Of a stretch of 64,000 bases of DNA, positions 27,386 to 36,305 are shown one piece after another. The notes below the pieces were generated by a model. That model was given only the letters and a program-made list of their open reading frames with translations. It searched no databases and had not been told where the DNA came from. This DNA is from Pseudomonas sp. TH15. GTDB taxonomy: Bacteria > Pseudomonadota > Gammaproteobacteria > Pseudomonadales > Pseudomonadaceae. Both the position numbers and the translations under genes were made by a program. The stretch covers positions 826,501-890,500 of the forward strand of contig NZ_JAEKEL010000002.1 in the NCBI RefSeq assembly GCF_016651105.1, in the 5' to 3' direction. Numbering within the stretch: position 1 is the first letter of the stretch; every line of letters starts with the position of its first letter.

Positions 27386-27979
27386 ATGGACATGCAATCC
27401 CGAATTCGCCAGCTTTTTCAGGCCAGTATCGACACCAAGCAACAGGCGATGGACGTACTTGCACCGCACATCGAGCAAGCCAGCCAAGTGATGGTCAACG
27501 CCCTGCTCAACGAGGGCAAAATGCTTTCCTGCGGCAACGGCGGCTCTGCCGGTGATGCCCAGCACTTCTCGTCGGAGCTGCTCAACCGCTTCGAACGCGA
27601 GCGTCCGAGCCTGCCAGCCATCGCGCTGACCACCGACAGCTCGACGATCACCTCGATCGCCAACGACTACAGCTACAACGAAATCTTTTCCAAACAGATC
27701 CGCGCCCTCGGCCAGCCGGGTGACGTATTGCTGGCGATTTCCACCAGCGGCAACTCGGCGAACATTATTCAAGCGATCCAGGCCGCACATGATCGCGAAA
27801 TGATTGTCGTAGCATTGACCGGTCGTGATGGCGGCGGCATGGCGTCGCTGCTATTGCCCGAGGACGTCGAGATTCGCGTACCGGCCAATGTCACCGCACG
27901 TATTCAGGAAGTCCACCTGCTGGCGATCCATTGCCTTTGCGACTTGATCGACAGCCAACTGTTCGGGAGTGAAGAATGA
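27386..27979 (+). CDS. diaA: SIS-domain protein DiaA / phosphoheptose isomerase type
   Basis: This 197-residue SIS (sugar isomerase) protein matches the pseudomonad gene variously named gmhA or diaA. In E. coli the gene at this position, DiaA, binds DnaA to promote replication initiation, while the paralogue GmhA makes heptose for LPS. Synteny with lpoA, yraN and a BON lipoprotein favours DiaA, but sequence alone does not decide. The motifs LSCGNGGSAGDAQHFSSEL and ISTSGNSANII are intact. The start at 27386 is chosen over 27350 because AAGG is upstream and the homologous N-terminus begins MDMQ. Confidence 0.85.
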   Translation: MDMQSRIRQLFQASIDTKQQAMDVLAPHIEQASQVMVNALLNEGKMLSCGNGGSAGDAQHFSSELLNRFERERPSLPAIALTTDSSTITSIANDYSYNEIFSKQIRALGQPGDVLLAISTSGNSANIIQAIQAAHDREMIVVALTGRDGGGMASLLLPEDVEIRVPANVTARIQEVHLLAIHCLCDLIDSQLFGSEE

Positions 27980-28557
27980 CCCCTAATCGCCTAGGCCTTC
28001 TGGCCTTGACCCTGTGCCTCGTCGGCATCAGCGGCTGCACCTCGGTGGTTAACGCCAGCCGTGAAGCACCGATTGAAGATGACCGCGGCACGCGCACCTT
28101 CGGCAGCAAAATCGACGACTCCCTGATTGATACCAAGGTTGGCGTTAACGTCGCCAAGGCCGATCCAGGGCTGGATAACGATTCGCACATCGTCGTCACC
28201 AGCTTCAACGGCGTTGTACTGCTGGCCGGGCAAACGCCTAGTGCAGACTTGAAGGCCAAGGCCGAACAGGCTGCTGCCGCCGTCCAGCGTGTGAAGACAG
28301 TCCATAACGAGCTGCAGATCCTACCGCCGTCCGGATTCATCGCCCGCCAGAACGACACCTGGCTGACCACCAAGATCAAGACCCAGATGCTGGCCGACGC
28401 CAGCATCCCGGGTTCGCGCATCAAGGTCGTGACCGAGAACGGCATCGTTTATCTGCTGGGCCTGCTGACCAAGCAGGAAGCCGCCCAGGCCACCAATCTG
28501 GTTCAGAGCGTTGCCGGCGTGCAGAAGATTGTGAAGCTGTTCGAATACATCGACTGA
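27976..28557 (+). CDS. BON-domain outer-membrane lipoprotein, DolP (YraP) like
   Basis: This 193-residue lipoprotein (lipobox GISGC, Cys21) carries two BON domains (about 45-115 and 120-190), the layout of DolP/YraP. That protein maintains outer-membrane integrity and binds anionic phospholipid at division sites. It overlaps diaA by four bases (ATGA). Proximity to lpoA fits an envelope-maintenance role. OsmY-type proteins share BON domains but lack the lipobox. Confidence 0.9.
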   Translation: MTPNRLGLLALTLCLVGISGCTSVVNASREAPIEDDRGTRTFGSKIDDSLIDTKVGVNVAKADPGLDNDSHIVVTSFNGVVLLAGQTPSADLKAKAEQAAAAVQRVKTVHNELQILPPSGFIARQNDTWLTTKIKTQMLADASIPGSRIKVVTENGIVYLLGLLTKQEAAQATNLVQSVAGVQKIVKLFEYID

Positions 28558-28617
28558 TGCCCCTCTTGTAGGAGCATGGCTTGCCGGCGATGGCGCTCTT
28601 GAGATCGCCCTCGCCCT

Positions 28618-28695
28618 GTAGGAACTGCCGAAGGCTGCGATCTTTTGATCTTAAAAAGCCAAAGTCAAAAGATCGCAGCCTTCGGCAGCTCCTAC
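28618..28695. repeat. REP-like inverted repeat (GGAGCTGCCGAAGGCTGCGATC class)
   Basis: Two arms of about 30 bases, GTAGGA(A/G)CTGCCGAAGGCTGC and its complement, surround a short AT-rich centre. Related copies are at 51090-51180 and 58749-58836. Confidence 0.88.
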
Positions 28696-28714
28696 CCGTT
28701 TGAAAGTGGTGAAT

Positions 28715-28746
28715 AAAAAAGGCGATCCTTTCGGATCGCCTTTTTT
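28715..28746. terminator. Bidirectional terminator between dolP-like gene and sspB
   Basis: An 8-bp stem GGCGATCC/GGATCGCC with a 4-base loop is flanked by six A residues on the left and six T residues on the right, so it serves both converging transcripts. Confidence 0.92.
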
Positions 28747-28747
28747 A

Positions 28748-29161
28748 TTACTTCACCACTTTCAAACTCGGTCGACCGCTGGGACGCGGCGGCTCGTTGT
28801 CGGGTGGCGGAACATCATCGTCCGGCTCGATCTCTTCGTCGTCTTCCATAGGCGACTCCAGATCAAACACCATGCCTTGGCCGTTCTCCCGGGCGTAAAT
28901 GCCCAGGATCGAAGCGATAGGCACGAACAGGGTGTGCGGCACGCCACCGAAGCGCCCTTCGAAGCTGACCGCTTCGTTGTCCATGTGCAAATGACGCACG
29001 GCTGCCGGCGAAACGTTCAGGACAATTTGTCCATCACTGGCGAAACCTTGAGGCACCTGCACCGACGGATATTCGGAATTGACCAGCATGTGCGGGGTGC
29101 AATCGTTATCAACAATCCACTCGTAGAGCGCGCGGACCAGATAAGGTCGACTGGAGTTCAT
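28748..29161 (-). CDS. sspB: ClpXP specificity-enhancing factor SspB
   Basis: SspB delivers ssrA-tagged and other substrates to the ClpXP protease. The 137 residues comprise a conserved substrate-binding domain (about 1-110, starting MNSSRPYLVRALYEW) and an acidic, flexible tail (EDDEEIEPDDD). The tail ends in PSLKVVK, the ClpX-docking peptide. It follows sspA by 16 bases and is probably cotranscribed. Confidence 0.98.
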   Translation of the reverse strand: MNSSRPYLVRALYEWIVDNDCTPHMLVNSEYPSVQVPQGFASDGQIVLNVSPAAVRHLHMDNEAVSFEGRFGGVPHTLFVPIASILGIYARENGQGMVFDLESPMEDDEEIEPDDDVPPPDNEPPRPSGRPSLKVVK

Positions 29162-29177
29162 AGCGGCTCCTTAAGCC

Positions 29178-29795
29178 TTAGCGCATATCGCGTTCGACAC
29201 CAGACAGACTCGCCTGGAAAGCCTCACGCGCGAAAGAGCGCTCCATGTAATCAAGCAACGGCTTGGCAGGCCGCGGCAGTTCAATACCCAGAATCGGCAA
29301 TCGCCAGAGTATTGGCAATAGGCAGCAATCCACCAGACTTTGTTCCTCGCTGAGGAAAAACGGCTTGTCGGCGAACAACGGCGACACGCCAGTCAGGCTT
29401 TCGCGCAGCTCTTTACGAGCCACGACGCGGGCTGCTTCCTTGGACCGGGAATCCAGAATCAGATCCACCAGGCCACACCAGTCACGCTGAATACGATGAA
29501 TCAGCAGACGGCTATTTGCACGCGCCACAGGATAAACCGGCAGTAAAGGCGGGTGCGGGTAACGCTCATCCAGATATTCCATCACCACGGTCGACTCCCA
29601 CAACGCCAGGTCACGATCGACCAGGGTGGGCAAGCTGCCGTAAGGGTTCACTTCGATCAGTTTAGGCGGGTGACGACCAGCTTCCACGTAAATGATCTCG
29701 GCGCTGACACCCTTCTCTGCAAGTACGATGCGTACTCGGTGGGAATAGTGGTCGGCGGGGTCGGAGTAACAGGCCAACCGATTGGTCACGCCCAT
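29178..29795 (-). CDS. sspA: Stringent starvation protein A
   Basis: SspA is a glutathione-S-transferase-fold protein that binds RNA polymerase and alters promoter use; in Pseudomonas it is linked to virulence and alginate control. The 205 residues show the thioredoxin-like N-terminal domain (SHRVRIVLAEKGV, NPYGSLPTLVDRDLALWES) and the helical C-terminal domain. GAGGAGG precedes the ATG. A large hairpin with a T tract separates it from petC upstream. Confidence 0.98.
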   Translation of the reverse strand: MGVTNRLACYSDPADHYSHRVRIVLAEKGVSAEIIYVEAGRHPPKLIEVNPYGSLPTLVDRDLALWESTVVMEYLDERYPHPPLLPVYPVARANSRLLIHRIQRDWCGLVDLILDSRSKEAARVVARKELRESLTGVSPLFADKPFFLSEEQSLVDCCLLPILWRLPILGIELPRPAKPLLDYMERSFAREAFQASLSGVERDMR

Positions 29796-29832
29796 GGCGG
29801 TCCTCCTCGCTTGTAGAAATTATCGGAAGCGG

Positions 29833-29919
29833 AAAAACGCGCGCGCCCAGAGGACGCCTCCCGTAACGCCTGGCTCACCAGACTCGTTACACCTTCAGAG
29901 ACGCCCCTGGGCGCGCGCG
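29833..29919 (-). terminator. Long-stem terminator of the petABC operon
   Basis: The arms CGCGCGCGCCCAG (29838-29850) and CTGGGCGCGCGCG (29907-29919) form a perfect 13-bp stem. The 56-base loop has its own inner stem (GTAACG 29863-29868 with CGTTAC 29885-29890). On the minus strand five T residues follow (complement of 29833-29837). Its 3' edge is only 37 bases from the sspA start. Confidence 0.75.
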
Positions 29920-29945
29920 ATTAACAGCAATTGCTTACAGCTTTA

Positions 29946-30728
29946 TCAATGTACGTCTTTCCAGTATTCACGCTTGAGCAAGTATGCGAATACGAAGAAG
30001 AACGCCAGGTACAGCAATACATAGGTACCGATGCGCTGATGTTGCAGCTTAACCGGGTTAGCCGAGTAAGCGAGGAAGGTTACCAGATTCTTGACCTTCT
30101 CATTGAACTGCTCTTCGTTCAGAGCACCGGTCTTCGGCACGATGGTCAGCTGATCGCACGCTTCATGAGTCAGTGGCGTACCGGTCAGCGGATCATACTG
30201 CTTCTTGTCGTCCTCGACGATTTGAACCTGTTTGCAGCCGACCACCTGACGACCTTGCAGACCGACCAGCACGTTAGGCATACCGACATTCGGGAAAACC
30301 TTGTTGTTCACACCCCAAGGACGCGCCGGGTCTTCATAGAACGAACGCAGGTAACCGTAGAGCCAGTCAGTGCCACGAACGCGAGCAACGAGGGTCAGGT
30401 CCGGCGGTGCAGCACCGAACCAGGCCTTGGCGTCTGCAGACTGCATGCCGATGGTCATGTGGTCGCCGATCTTGGCACCCGTGAACACCAGGTTTTTCAG
30501 CATCAGATCATGAGGAATACCCAGATCGTCGGCAACGCGCTCATAGCGCTGGAACTTGGCACTGTGGCAGCCCATGCAATAGTTGGCGAACGTACGCGCG
30601 CCGTCCTGCATGGCCGCTTTATCGGAAACGTCGATGTCGACTTTTTCCAGCTCGGGACCACCGTGCTCGGCTGCAAAGGACAACATCGGCATGGCAGCAA
30701 GAATCAATACAGCAAATAGCTTTTTCAT
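29946..30728 (-). CDS. petC: Cytochrome c1 of the bc1 complex
   Basis: This is the haem-c subunit of ubiquinol-cytochrome c reductase, passing electrons from the Rieske protein to soluble cytochrome c. The start at 30728 gives 260 residues with a signal peptide (residues 1-19); the longer frame runs into petB. The haem attachment motif CMGCH is at 51-55, and a C-terminal membrane anchor (YVLLYLAFFFVFAYLL) precedes KREYWKDVH. Its start overlaps the petB stop by one base. Confidence 0.98.
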   Translation of the reverse strand: MKKLFAVLILAAMPMLSFAAEHGGPELEKVDIDVSDKAAMQDGARTFANYCMGCHSAKFQRYERVADDLGIPHDLMLKNLVFTGAKIGDHMTIGMQSADAKAWFGAAPPDLTLVARVRGTDWLYGYLRSFYEDPARPWGVNNKVFPNVGMPNVLVGLQGRQVVGCKQVQIVEDDKKQYDPLTGTPLTHEACDQLTIVPKTGALNEEQFNEKVKNLVTFLAYSANPVKLQHQRIGTYVLLYLAFFFVFAYLLKREYWKDVH

Positions 30729-31939
30729 CAGCCAGTCACCCTTTCCGGAACCGGTTTGGTCTTCTCGAGCCTGGTGTAGAACGGCATCAGAATGAAGTAG
30801 GCGAAGTACAGGAAGGTGCAAATCTGCGATACCAGCGTACGCTCAGGGGTTGGGGCCAATACGCCCAGCACGCCGAGGATCACGAAACAGATGCAGAACA
30901 CCCAAAGCCAGATCTTGCTCAGCCAGCCCTTGTAGCGCATGGACTTGACTGGACTCCGATCGAGCCACGGCAGGACAAACAGCATGGCAATCGAAGCACC
31001 CATGGCGATAACACCCATGAGCTTGTCCGGAATCGCCCTCAAGATTGCGTAGAACGGTGTGAAGTACCAGACCGGAGCGATGTGCTCTGGGGTCTTGAAG
31101 GCGTTGGCCACTTCAAAGTTCGGCTTCTCGAGGAAGTAACCGCCCATTTCCGGGAAAAAGAACACGATCGAGCAGAAGATGAACAGGAACACCACCACGC
31201 CGACGATATCTTTCACGGTGTAGTACGGGTGGAAAGCAATGCCGTCCAGCGGTACGCCGTTTTCGTCTTTGTGTTTCTTGATGTCCACGCCGTCCGGGTT
31301 ATTCGAGCCGACTTCGTGCAGCGCCAGAACGTGCAACACCACGAGACCGAGGATCACGATCGGCAGGGCCACAACGTGCAAGGCGAAGAAGCGGTTCAGG
31401 GTAATACCGGAAATCAGATAGTCACCACGGATCCACTGGGTCAGGTCGTTACCGATGACCGGGATCGCACCGAACAGCGAGATGATCACCTGGGCACCCC
31501 AGTAGGACATCTGACCCCAAGGCAGCAGGTAACCCATGAAAGCTTCGGCCATCAGCGCCAGGTAGATCAGCATGCCAAAGACCCACACCAGCTCACGCGG
31601 CTTCTGGTAAGAACCGTAGAGCAAGCCACGGAACATATGCAGATAGACCACGATGAAGAACGCCGAAGCGCCGGTGGAGTGCAGCAGACGCAGGATCGAG
31701 CCGTACTCGACGTCGCGCATGATGTATTCGACGGAGGCAAATGCTTCTTCCGCCGACGGGGTGTAGCTCATGGTCAGCCAGACACCGGTTACGATCTGGT
31801 TGACCAGAACGAGCAGTGCGAGGGAACCAAAGAAATAGAAGAAGTTGAAGTTCTTCGGGGCGTAGTACTTGCTGAGATGGTCTTCCCACATTTTGGTCGC
31901 GGGAAAGCGCGCATCAACCCAATCCATGAACTTGCTCAT
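30728..31939 (-). CDS. petB: Cytochrome b of the bc1 complex
   Basis: This is the membrane core subunit that binds two b haems and oxidises ubiquinol. The 403 residues contain the paired haem-ligand histidines in LLHSTGASAFFIVVYLHMFR (two His, 14 apart region) and RFFALHVVALPIVILGLVVLH. The conserved LPWGQMSYWGA and a PEWYF-like PVWYFTPFYAILRA quinol-site region are also present. The ATG at 31939 is preferred to the adjacent GTG at 31942; it overlaps the petA stop by one base. Confidence 0.98.
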   Translation of the reverse strand: MSKFMDWVDARFPATKMWEDHLSKYYAPKNFNFFYFFGSLALLVLVNQIVTGVWLTMSYTPSAEEAFASVEYIMRDVEYGSILRLLHSTGASAFFIVVYLHMFRGLLYGSYQKPRELVWVFGMLIYLALMAEAFMGYLLPWGQMSYWGAQVIISLFGAIPVIGNDLTQWIRGDYLISGITLNRFFALHVVALPIVILGLVVLHVLALHEVGSNNPDGVDIKKHKDENGVPLDGIAFHPYYTVKDIVGVVVFLFIFCSIVFFFPEMGGYFLEKPNFEVANAFKTPEHIAPVWYFTPFYAILRAIPDKLMGVIAMGASIAMLFVLPWLDRSPVKSMRYKGWLSKIWLWVFCICFVILGVLGVLAPTPERTLVSQICTFLYFAYFILMPFYTRLEKTKPVPERVTG

Positions 31940-32532
31940 CACGCTTTCTCCGTATCGACGCCAATGACAATAATCTCATCGGTCTCATAGGAATGCGGGG
32001 GAACTGGCAGGTTCAGAGGCGCAGGTTGCGACTTGTAGACGCGACCAGCCAGATCGTAATGGGAACCGTGGCAAGGGCAGAAATAACCACCTACCCAGTC
32101 TTTGCCCAGATCAGCGGGTGCCACTTCAGGGCGGAAGGTCGGCGAGCAACCCAGGTGTGTGCAGATACCGATCAGCAGCAGAACCTCTGGCTTGATCGAA
32201 CGCGTTTCTGGATCAACGTAGGTCGGTTGTGTCGAGTTCTTGGAGGTCGGGTCAGACAACTGGCCCTCGATCTTCTTCAGATTCCCCAGGATTTCCGCGG
32301 TTCGGCGGACAATGAATACTGGCTGACCGCGCCACTCAGCAATCATCTGCTGGCCTGGCTCGACTTTGCTGACATTCACTTTCACCGGTGCACCTGCGGC
32401 TTTCGCCTTGGCACTGGGAAACCATGACCCCACGAACGGGACCGCAGCCCCCACCGCTCCTGCAGCACCCACCACGGATGTGGCTGCTACCAAGAAGCGA
32501 CGCCGGCCTGCATTCACGCCGTCATTGCTCAT
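31939..32532 (-). CDS. petA: Rieske iron-sulfur subunit of the bc1 complex
   Basis: This is the [2Fe-2S] subunit that takes the first electron from ubiquinol. The 197 residues begin with a twin-arginine signal and anchor (RRRFLVAATS, hydrophobic about 13-36). The cluster-binding boxes are CTHLGC (124-129) and CPCHGS (152-157), with His126 and His155 as expected ligands. It is the first gene of petABC; the gap upstream (32533-32745) must hold the operon promoter, although I could not place it confidently. Confidence 0.98.
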   Translation of the reverse strand: MSNDGVNAGRRRFLVAATSVVGAAGAVGAAVPFVGSWFPSAKAKAAGAPVKVNVSKVEPGQQMIAEWRGQPVFIVRRTAEILGNLKKIEGQLSDPTSKNSTQPTYVDPETRSIKPEVLLLIGICTHLGCSPTFRPEVAPADLGKDWVGGYFCPCHGSHYDLAGRVYKSQPAPLNLPVPPHSYETDEIIVIGVDTEKA

Positions 32533-32745
32533 TCAGTCCTCTCCCATCAGCTTTGTGGCCTGTTAAATCAGGCATCTACTAAGTTAAAACTATGTACTTA
32601 TAAAAATTTTGCCGAATGGTAATGAAAAGCCCCAATTCTGACAAGGTAATTACCCAAGGGCTCCACTGCCAAGCCTTGCAGTATAGGGGCTCTACGGATG
32701 TGGCAAGTTGTCACAGCGCAATTCTTTGAGAAATCGCACGCATAA

Positions 32746-32780
32746 AAAAACGCCCAGCTCCGTGAGGAGATGGGCGTTCT
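32746..32780 (-). terminator. Terminator of the rplM-rpsI operon
   Basis: On the minus strand AACGCCCA and TGGGCGTT form an 8-bp stem (32749-32778 overall), followed by a run of T residues. Confidence 0.9.
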
Positions 32781-32799
32781 TTTTGAACGTGGAAGCGAA

Positions 32800-33192
32800 T
32801 TAACGCTTCGAGTACTGCGGACGCTTACGCGCTTTACGCAGACCAACTTTCTTACGTTCAACTTCGCGAGCATCGCGAGTAACGAAGCCAGCTTTGCGCA
32901 GAGCGCCACGCAGGGTTTCGTCGTACTGCATCAGTGCGCGAGTGATACCGTGGCGGATTGCGCCAGCTTGACCACTTACACCACCACCGATCACGGTGAC
33001 GTAGATGTCGAATTTCTCGACAGTCTCAGTCAGTTCCAGCGGCTGACGAACTACCATGCGGGCAGTTTCGCGGCCGAAGAAATTTTCCAGGGTGCGGTTG
33101 TTGATGGAGATGTTACCAGTACCCGGACGCAGGAAAACGCGTGCGGTTGCGGTCTTGCGACGGCCAGTGCCGTAATTTTGAGTCGCCGACAT
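32800..33192 (-). CDS. rpsI: 30S ribosomal protein S9
   Basis: S9 sits in the head of the small subunit, its C-terminal tail touching the P-site tRNA. The 130 residues include the family opening (YGTGRRKTATARVFL) and the basic tail ending PQYSKR. It follows rplM by 14 bases, the universal S9-L13 pairing. Confidence 0.99.
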   Translation of the reverse strand: MSATQNYGTGRRKTATARVFLRPGTGNISINNRTLENFFGRETARMVVRQPLELTETVEKFDIYVTVIGGGVSGQAGAIRHGITRALMQYDETLRGALRKAGFVTRDAREVERKKVGLRKARKRPQYSKR

Positions 33193-33206
33193 AATGAACT
33201 ATTCCG

Positions 33207-33635
33207 TTAAAACTTCAGTTCTTGGGGCTGCTGAGCAGTATGAGGGTGTACAGCGCCCGCATAGACTTTCAGCTTACGATACATGTCGCGACCCAGCGGG
33301 TTCTTAGGCAGCATGCCTTTGACCGCGGTCTCGATCACGCGCTCAGGGGCTTTAGCGATCAGCTTTTCGAAGTTGATCGACTTGATGCCGCCCGGGAAAC
33401 CGGAGTGGGAGTAGTAGATCTTGTCGGTGGTTTTAGCACCAGTTACACGAATCTGCTCGGCATTGATAACGACGATGTAATCGCCGGTGTCAACGTGAGG
33501 AGTGTACTCAGCTTTATGCTTGCCACGCAGACGGCTCGCGATTTCGGTGGCCAGACGACCCAGGGTCTGACCTGCAGCGTCGACGACAAACCAGTCGCGC
33601 TGTACTGTTTCCGGTTTAGCAGTAAAAGTTTTCAT
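33207..33635 (-). CDS. rplM: 50S ribosomal protein L13
   Basis: L13 is an early assembly protein of the large subunit. The 142 residues match the family length, with WFVVDAAGQTLGRLATEIA near the N-terminus and MLPKNPLGRDMYRKLKVYAG near the C-terminus. It is the first gene of the operon and is preceded by a good promoter. Confidence 0.99.
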   Translation of the reverse strand: MKTFTAKPETVQRDWFVVDAAGQTLGRLATEIASRLRGKHKAEYTPHVDTGDYIVVINAEQIRVTGAKTTDKIYYSHSGFPGGIKSINFEKLIAKAPERVIETAVKGMLPKNPLGRDMYRKLKVYAGAVHPHTAQQPQELKF

Positions 33636-33676
33636 TCTTTATAGCCTCAGGGGCCGCCCTGTAAATTAGACGGCGG

Positions 33677-33705
33677 ATCTTACTGAATAGTGCGTACTTT
33701 GACAA
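33677..33705 (-). promoter_or_regulatory. Promoter of rplM-rpsI
   Basis: On the minus strand TTGTCA (complement 33700-33705) and TAAGAT (complement 33677-33682) are exactly 17 bp apart. The leader before the rplM ATG is about 35 bases. Confidence 0.7.
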
Positions 33706-33880
33706 GTCAAAGGCAGCCGGATACAGACGCTTTCGGGGGCTCGGGTCGGCGCGTCCGTTCAACGGCAAGATTCTTCGGCGGCGGCGCATCACTTCCACTG
33801 CAGAAAGAGGTGCGCAATTATGCAGATTGCGAAAAATATTTCAACCTGCTTTTATGATTGTTTTGCCCAAGGAGCACCCG

Positions 33881-34921
33881 ATGGACTATCGCCAGCTAGG
33901 CCGAACCAATCTGAACGTGAGTGCAATCTGTCTCGGAACCATGACCTGGGGCGAGCAAAACAGCGAGGCTGAAGCCTTCGCCCAGATTGAACGGGCCAAA
34001 AGCGCCGGGATCAATTTCATCGACACCGCCGAAATGTACCCGGTGCCGCCCAAGGCCGAAACCTACGCCACCACCGAGCGCTACATCGGCAATTACTTCA
34101 AAAGCCGTGGTGATCGTGCCGACTGGATCCTGGCGAGCAAGATCGCCGGCCCCGGCAACACCATCGATTACATCCGCGACAAAAACCTGCGGCACAACCG
34201 CCAGCACATCACCGAAGCGGTGGATGCCAGCCTCAAGCGCTTGCAGACCGACTACATCGACCTCTATCAATTGCACTGGCCGGAACGCAGCACCAATTTC
34301 TTCGGCCAACTGGGCTACAAGCACAAGATCGAAGCCAACCTCACCCCGCTCGAAGACACCCTCGAAGCGCTGGACGAGCAGGTCAAGGCCGGCAAAATTC
34401 GCCACATCGGCCTGTCCAACGAAACGCCGTGGGGCACCATGCGCTTCCTCGCCCTGGCCGAAGCCCGTGGCTGGCCGCGCGCCGTGTCGATCCAGAACCC
34501 GTACAACCTGCTCAACCGCAGCTTCGAAGTCGGCCTGGCGGAAATCGCCATTCGCGAACAGTGCGGCTTGCTGGCCTATTCGCCGCTGGCGTTCGGCTTC
34601 CTGTCGGGCAAGTACGAAGGTGGTGCACGTCCGGCAAAGGGCCGCCTGAGCCTCTACAGCCGCTTCAGCCGCTATTTCAACGCGCAGTCGGAAGCAGCGT
34701 GCAGCCGTTACGTAGCACTGGCCCGTGAACACGGTCTGGACCCGGCGCAGATGGCGCTGGCATTCGTGACGGCGCAGCCGTTCGTGACCAGCAACATCAT
34801 CGGCGCCACGACGCTTGAGCAACTGGATAGCAACATAGCGAGTTTCGAGCTGAAGCTTTCCGACGAAGTGCTGGCGGGAATCGAGGCGATTCACAAGGAT
34901 CACCCGAATCCTGCACCTTGA
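33881..34921 (+). CDS. Aldo/keto reductase, Tas-like
   Basis: This 346-residue NADP(H)-dependent TIM-barrel oxidoreductase resembles E. coli Tas; its natural substrate is unknown. The AKR tetrad is visible: Asp in FIDTAEMYP, the following Tyr, Lys in ILASKIAGPG, and His in LYQLHWPERS. The C-terminal cofactor region NIIGATTLEQLDSNI is intact. The ATG at 33881 has AAGGAG upstream and a canonical N-terminus (MDYRQLGRTNLNVS); an earlier in-frame ATG at 33827 is rejected. It is conserved next to rplM in pseudomonads, as I recall. Confidence 0.93.
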   Translation: MDYRQLGRTNLNVSAICLGTMTWGEQNSEAEAFAQIERAKSAGINFIDTAEMYPVPPKAETYATTERYIGNYFKSRGDRADWILASKIAGPGNTIDYIRDKNLRHNRQHITEAVDASLKRLQTDYIDLYQLHWPERSTNFFGQLGYKHKIEANLTPLEDTLEALDEQVKAGKIRHIGLSNETPWGTMRFLALAEARGWPRAVSIQNPYNLLNRSFEVGLAEIAIREQCGLLAYSPLAFGFLSGKYEGGARPAKGRLSLYSRFSRYFNAQSEAACSRYVALAREHGLDPAQMALAFVTAQPFVTSNIIGATTLEQLDSNIASFELKLSDEVLAGIEAIHKDHPNPAP

Positions 34922-34937
34922 TTGATCTATAGACCCA

Positions 34938-35001
34938 ATCGCGGGCAAGCCACGCTCCCACAGGTTTGTGATCCTCTGTGGGAGCGTGGCTTGCCCGCGA
35001 T
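34938..35001. repeat. REP-like inverted repeat (GCGGGCAAGCCACGCTCCCAC class)
   Basis: Arms ATCGCGGGCAAGCCACGCTC and complement, about 26 bases each, enclose a 12-base loop between two convergent genes, so it may also act as a terminator. Confidence 0.85.
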
Positions 35002-35024
35002 GACGGCCTAACAGTCACCGCAGA

Positions 35025-36161
35025 TCAAAGCGACCGCGCAATAATCTCCTTCATGATTTCGTTGGTGCCGGCATAGATCCGCTGCACCCGTGCATCCGCC
35101 CACGCCCGAGCTATCGGGTATTCCCACATGTACCCGTAACCGCCATGCAATTGCACGCACTCGTCGAGTACCTTGCATTGCAGGTCCGTGCCCCAGTACT
35201 TGGCCATCGCTGCGGTAGGCACATCGAGTTTGCCTTGCAGGTGCAGTTCCAGGCACTTATCGACGAAGACCCGGCCAATCTGAATCTCGGTGGCCATCTC
35301 CGCCAGTTTGAAACGGGTGTTCTGGAAGTCTGCAATCGCCTTCCCAAAGGCCTTGCGCTCACGGGTGTAATCCAGCGTCCATTGCAACGCCGCTTCTGCC
35401 GAAGCCAGCCCGCCGATGGCGACGGTAAGGCGTTCCTGCGGCAATTCCTGCATCAGGTAGGCGAACCCTGCCCCGGCCTGACCCAACAGGTTTTCCTTGG
35501 GCACCCGCACATCCTGGAAGAACAGCTCCGAGGTGTCTTGGGCCTTCATGCCGACTTTTTCCAGACGCTTGCCCTTGGCAAAGCCCGGCGTATTGGCTTC
35601 CACCAGAAACAAGCTAGTGCCCTTGGCCCCGGCCTTCGGATCGGTCTTGGCGACGACGATCACCAGATCCGCCAGAAAGCCATTGGTGATGAAGGTCTTC
35701 GAGCCATTGATCACATACTCGTCGCCGTCCAGCACGGCGGTGGTCTTTACCCCTTGCAGGTCGGAACCGGCGCCAGGCTCGGTCATGGCAATCGCCGTTA
35801 CCATTTCGCCAGACACCAATTTCGGCAGGTACTTGTGCTTCAACGCTTCGCTGCCGTAATGCAGGATGTACGGCGCCACGATGTCCGAATGCAGCGAGAA
35901 ACCGATCCCGGTCAGGCCGAGACGACCGACCTCTTCGATCACCACCGCGCTGTAGAGAAAGTCCGCCCCCAGCCCGCCATATTCCTCCGGCAGATGCGAG
36001 CAGAGCATCCCCGCCTCCCCCGCCTTGTTCCAGAGCTTGCGGTCGATGTAACCCTGCTTTTCCCATTGCCCATGGAACGGCACAGCCTCTTTTTCGAGGA
36101 ACGTTCGCACGCTGTCGCGAAAAAGTTCGTGCTCGGAACTGAACAAGGTTCTGGGGATCAT
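35025..36161 (-). CDS. Acyl-CoA dehydrogenase, long-chain-like
   Basis: This 378-residue flavoenzyme introduces the alpha-beta double bond in an acyl-CoA, passing electrons to ETF. FAD-binding signatures AMTEPGAGSD (about 125-134) and FITNGFLADLVIVV are present, and the C-terminus has GGYGYMWEYPIARAW. The position used for the catalytic Glu in medium- and short-chain enzymes is Ala here (IYAGTNEIM). The Glu in LPQERL (about 243) matches the alternative site of long-chain and isovaleryl-CoA dehydrogenases, so it should be active. It is divergent from a GlxA-type regulator. Confidence 0.93.
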   Translation of the reverse strand: MIPRTLFSSEHELFRDSVRTFLEKEAVPFHGQWEKQGYIDRKLWNKAGEAGMLCSHLPEEYGGLGADFLYSAVVIEEVGRLGLTGIGFSLHSDIVAPYILHYGSEALKHKYLPKLVSGEMVTAIAMTEPGAGSDLQGVKTTAVLDGDEYVINGSKTFITNGFLADLVIVVAKTDPKAGAKGTSLFLVEANTPGFAKGKRLEKVGMKAQDTSELFFQDVRVPKENLLGQAGAGFAYLMQELPQERLTVAIGGLASAEAALQWTLDYTRERKAFGKAIADFQNTRFKLAEMATEIQIGRVFVDKCLELHLQGKLDVPTAAMAKYWGTDLQCKVLDECVQLHGGYGYMWEYPIARAWADARVQRIYAGTNEIMKEIIARSL

Positions 36162-36305
36162 GCGGCACCTGTCGTGGTTATTGGGAGGAGTTGACCTCAG
36201 AGACTAAGCCGCGCTTGCGATACAGGACACTGGACACATCAGACAAAAAATAAGACGATCCAGCCGTCTGGTGACCACTTTCCCCTATAAGAATAAAGTT
36301 GAATT

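Noticed and set aside
32533..32745. petA promoter
   Set aside because: TATAAG and TTCATT-like boxes can be found with 18-bp spacing on the minus strand, but the AT-rich sequence gives several equally weak choices.
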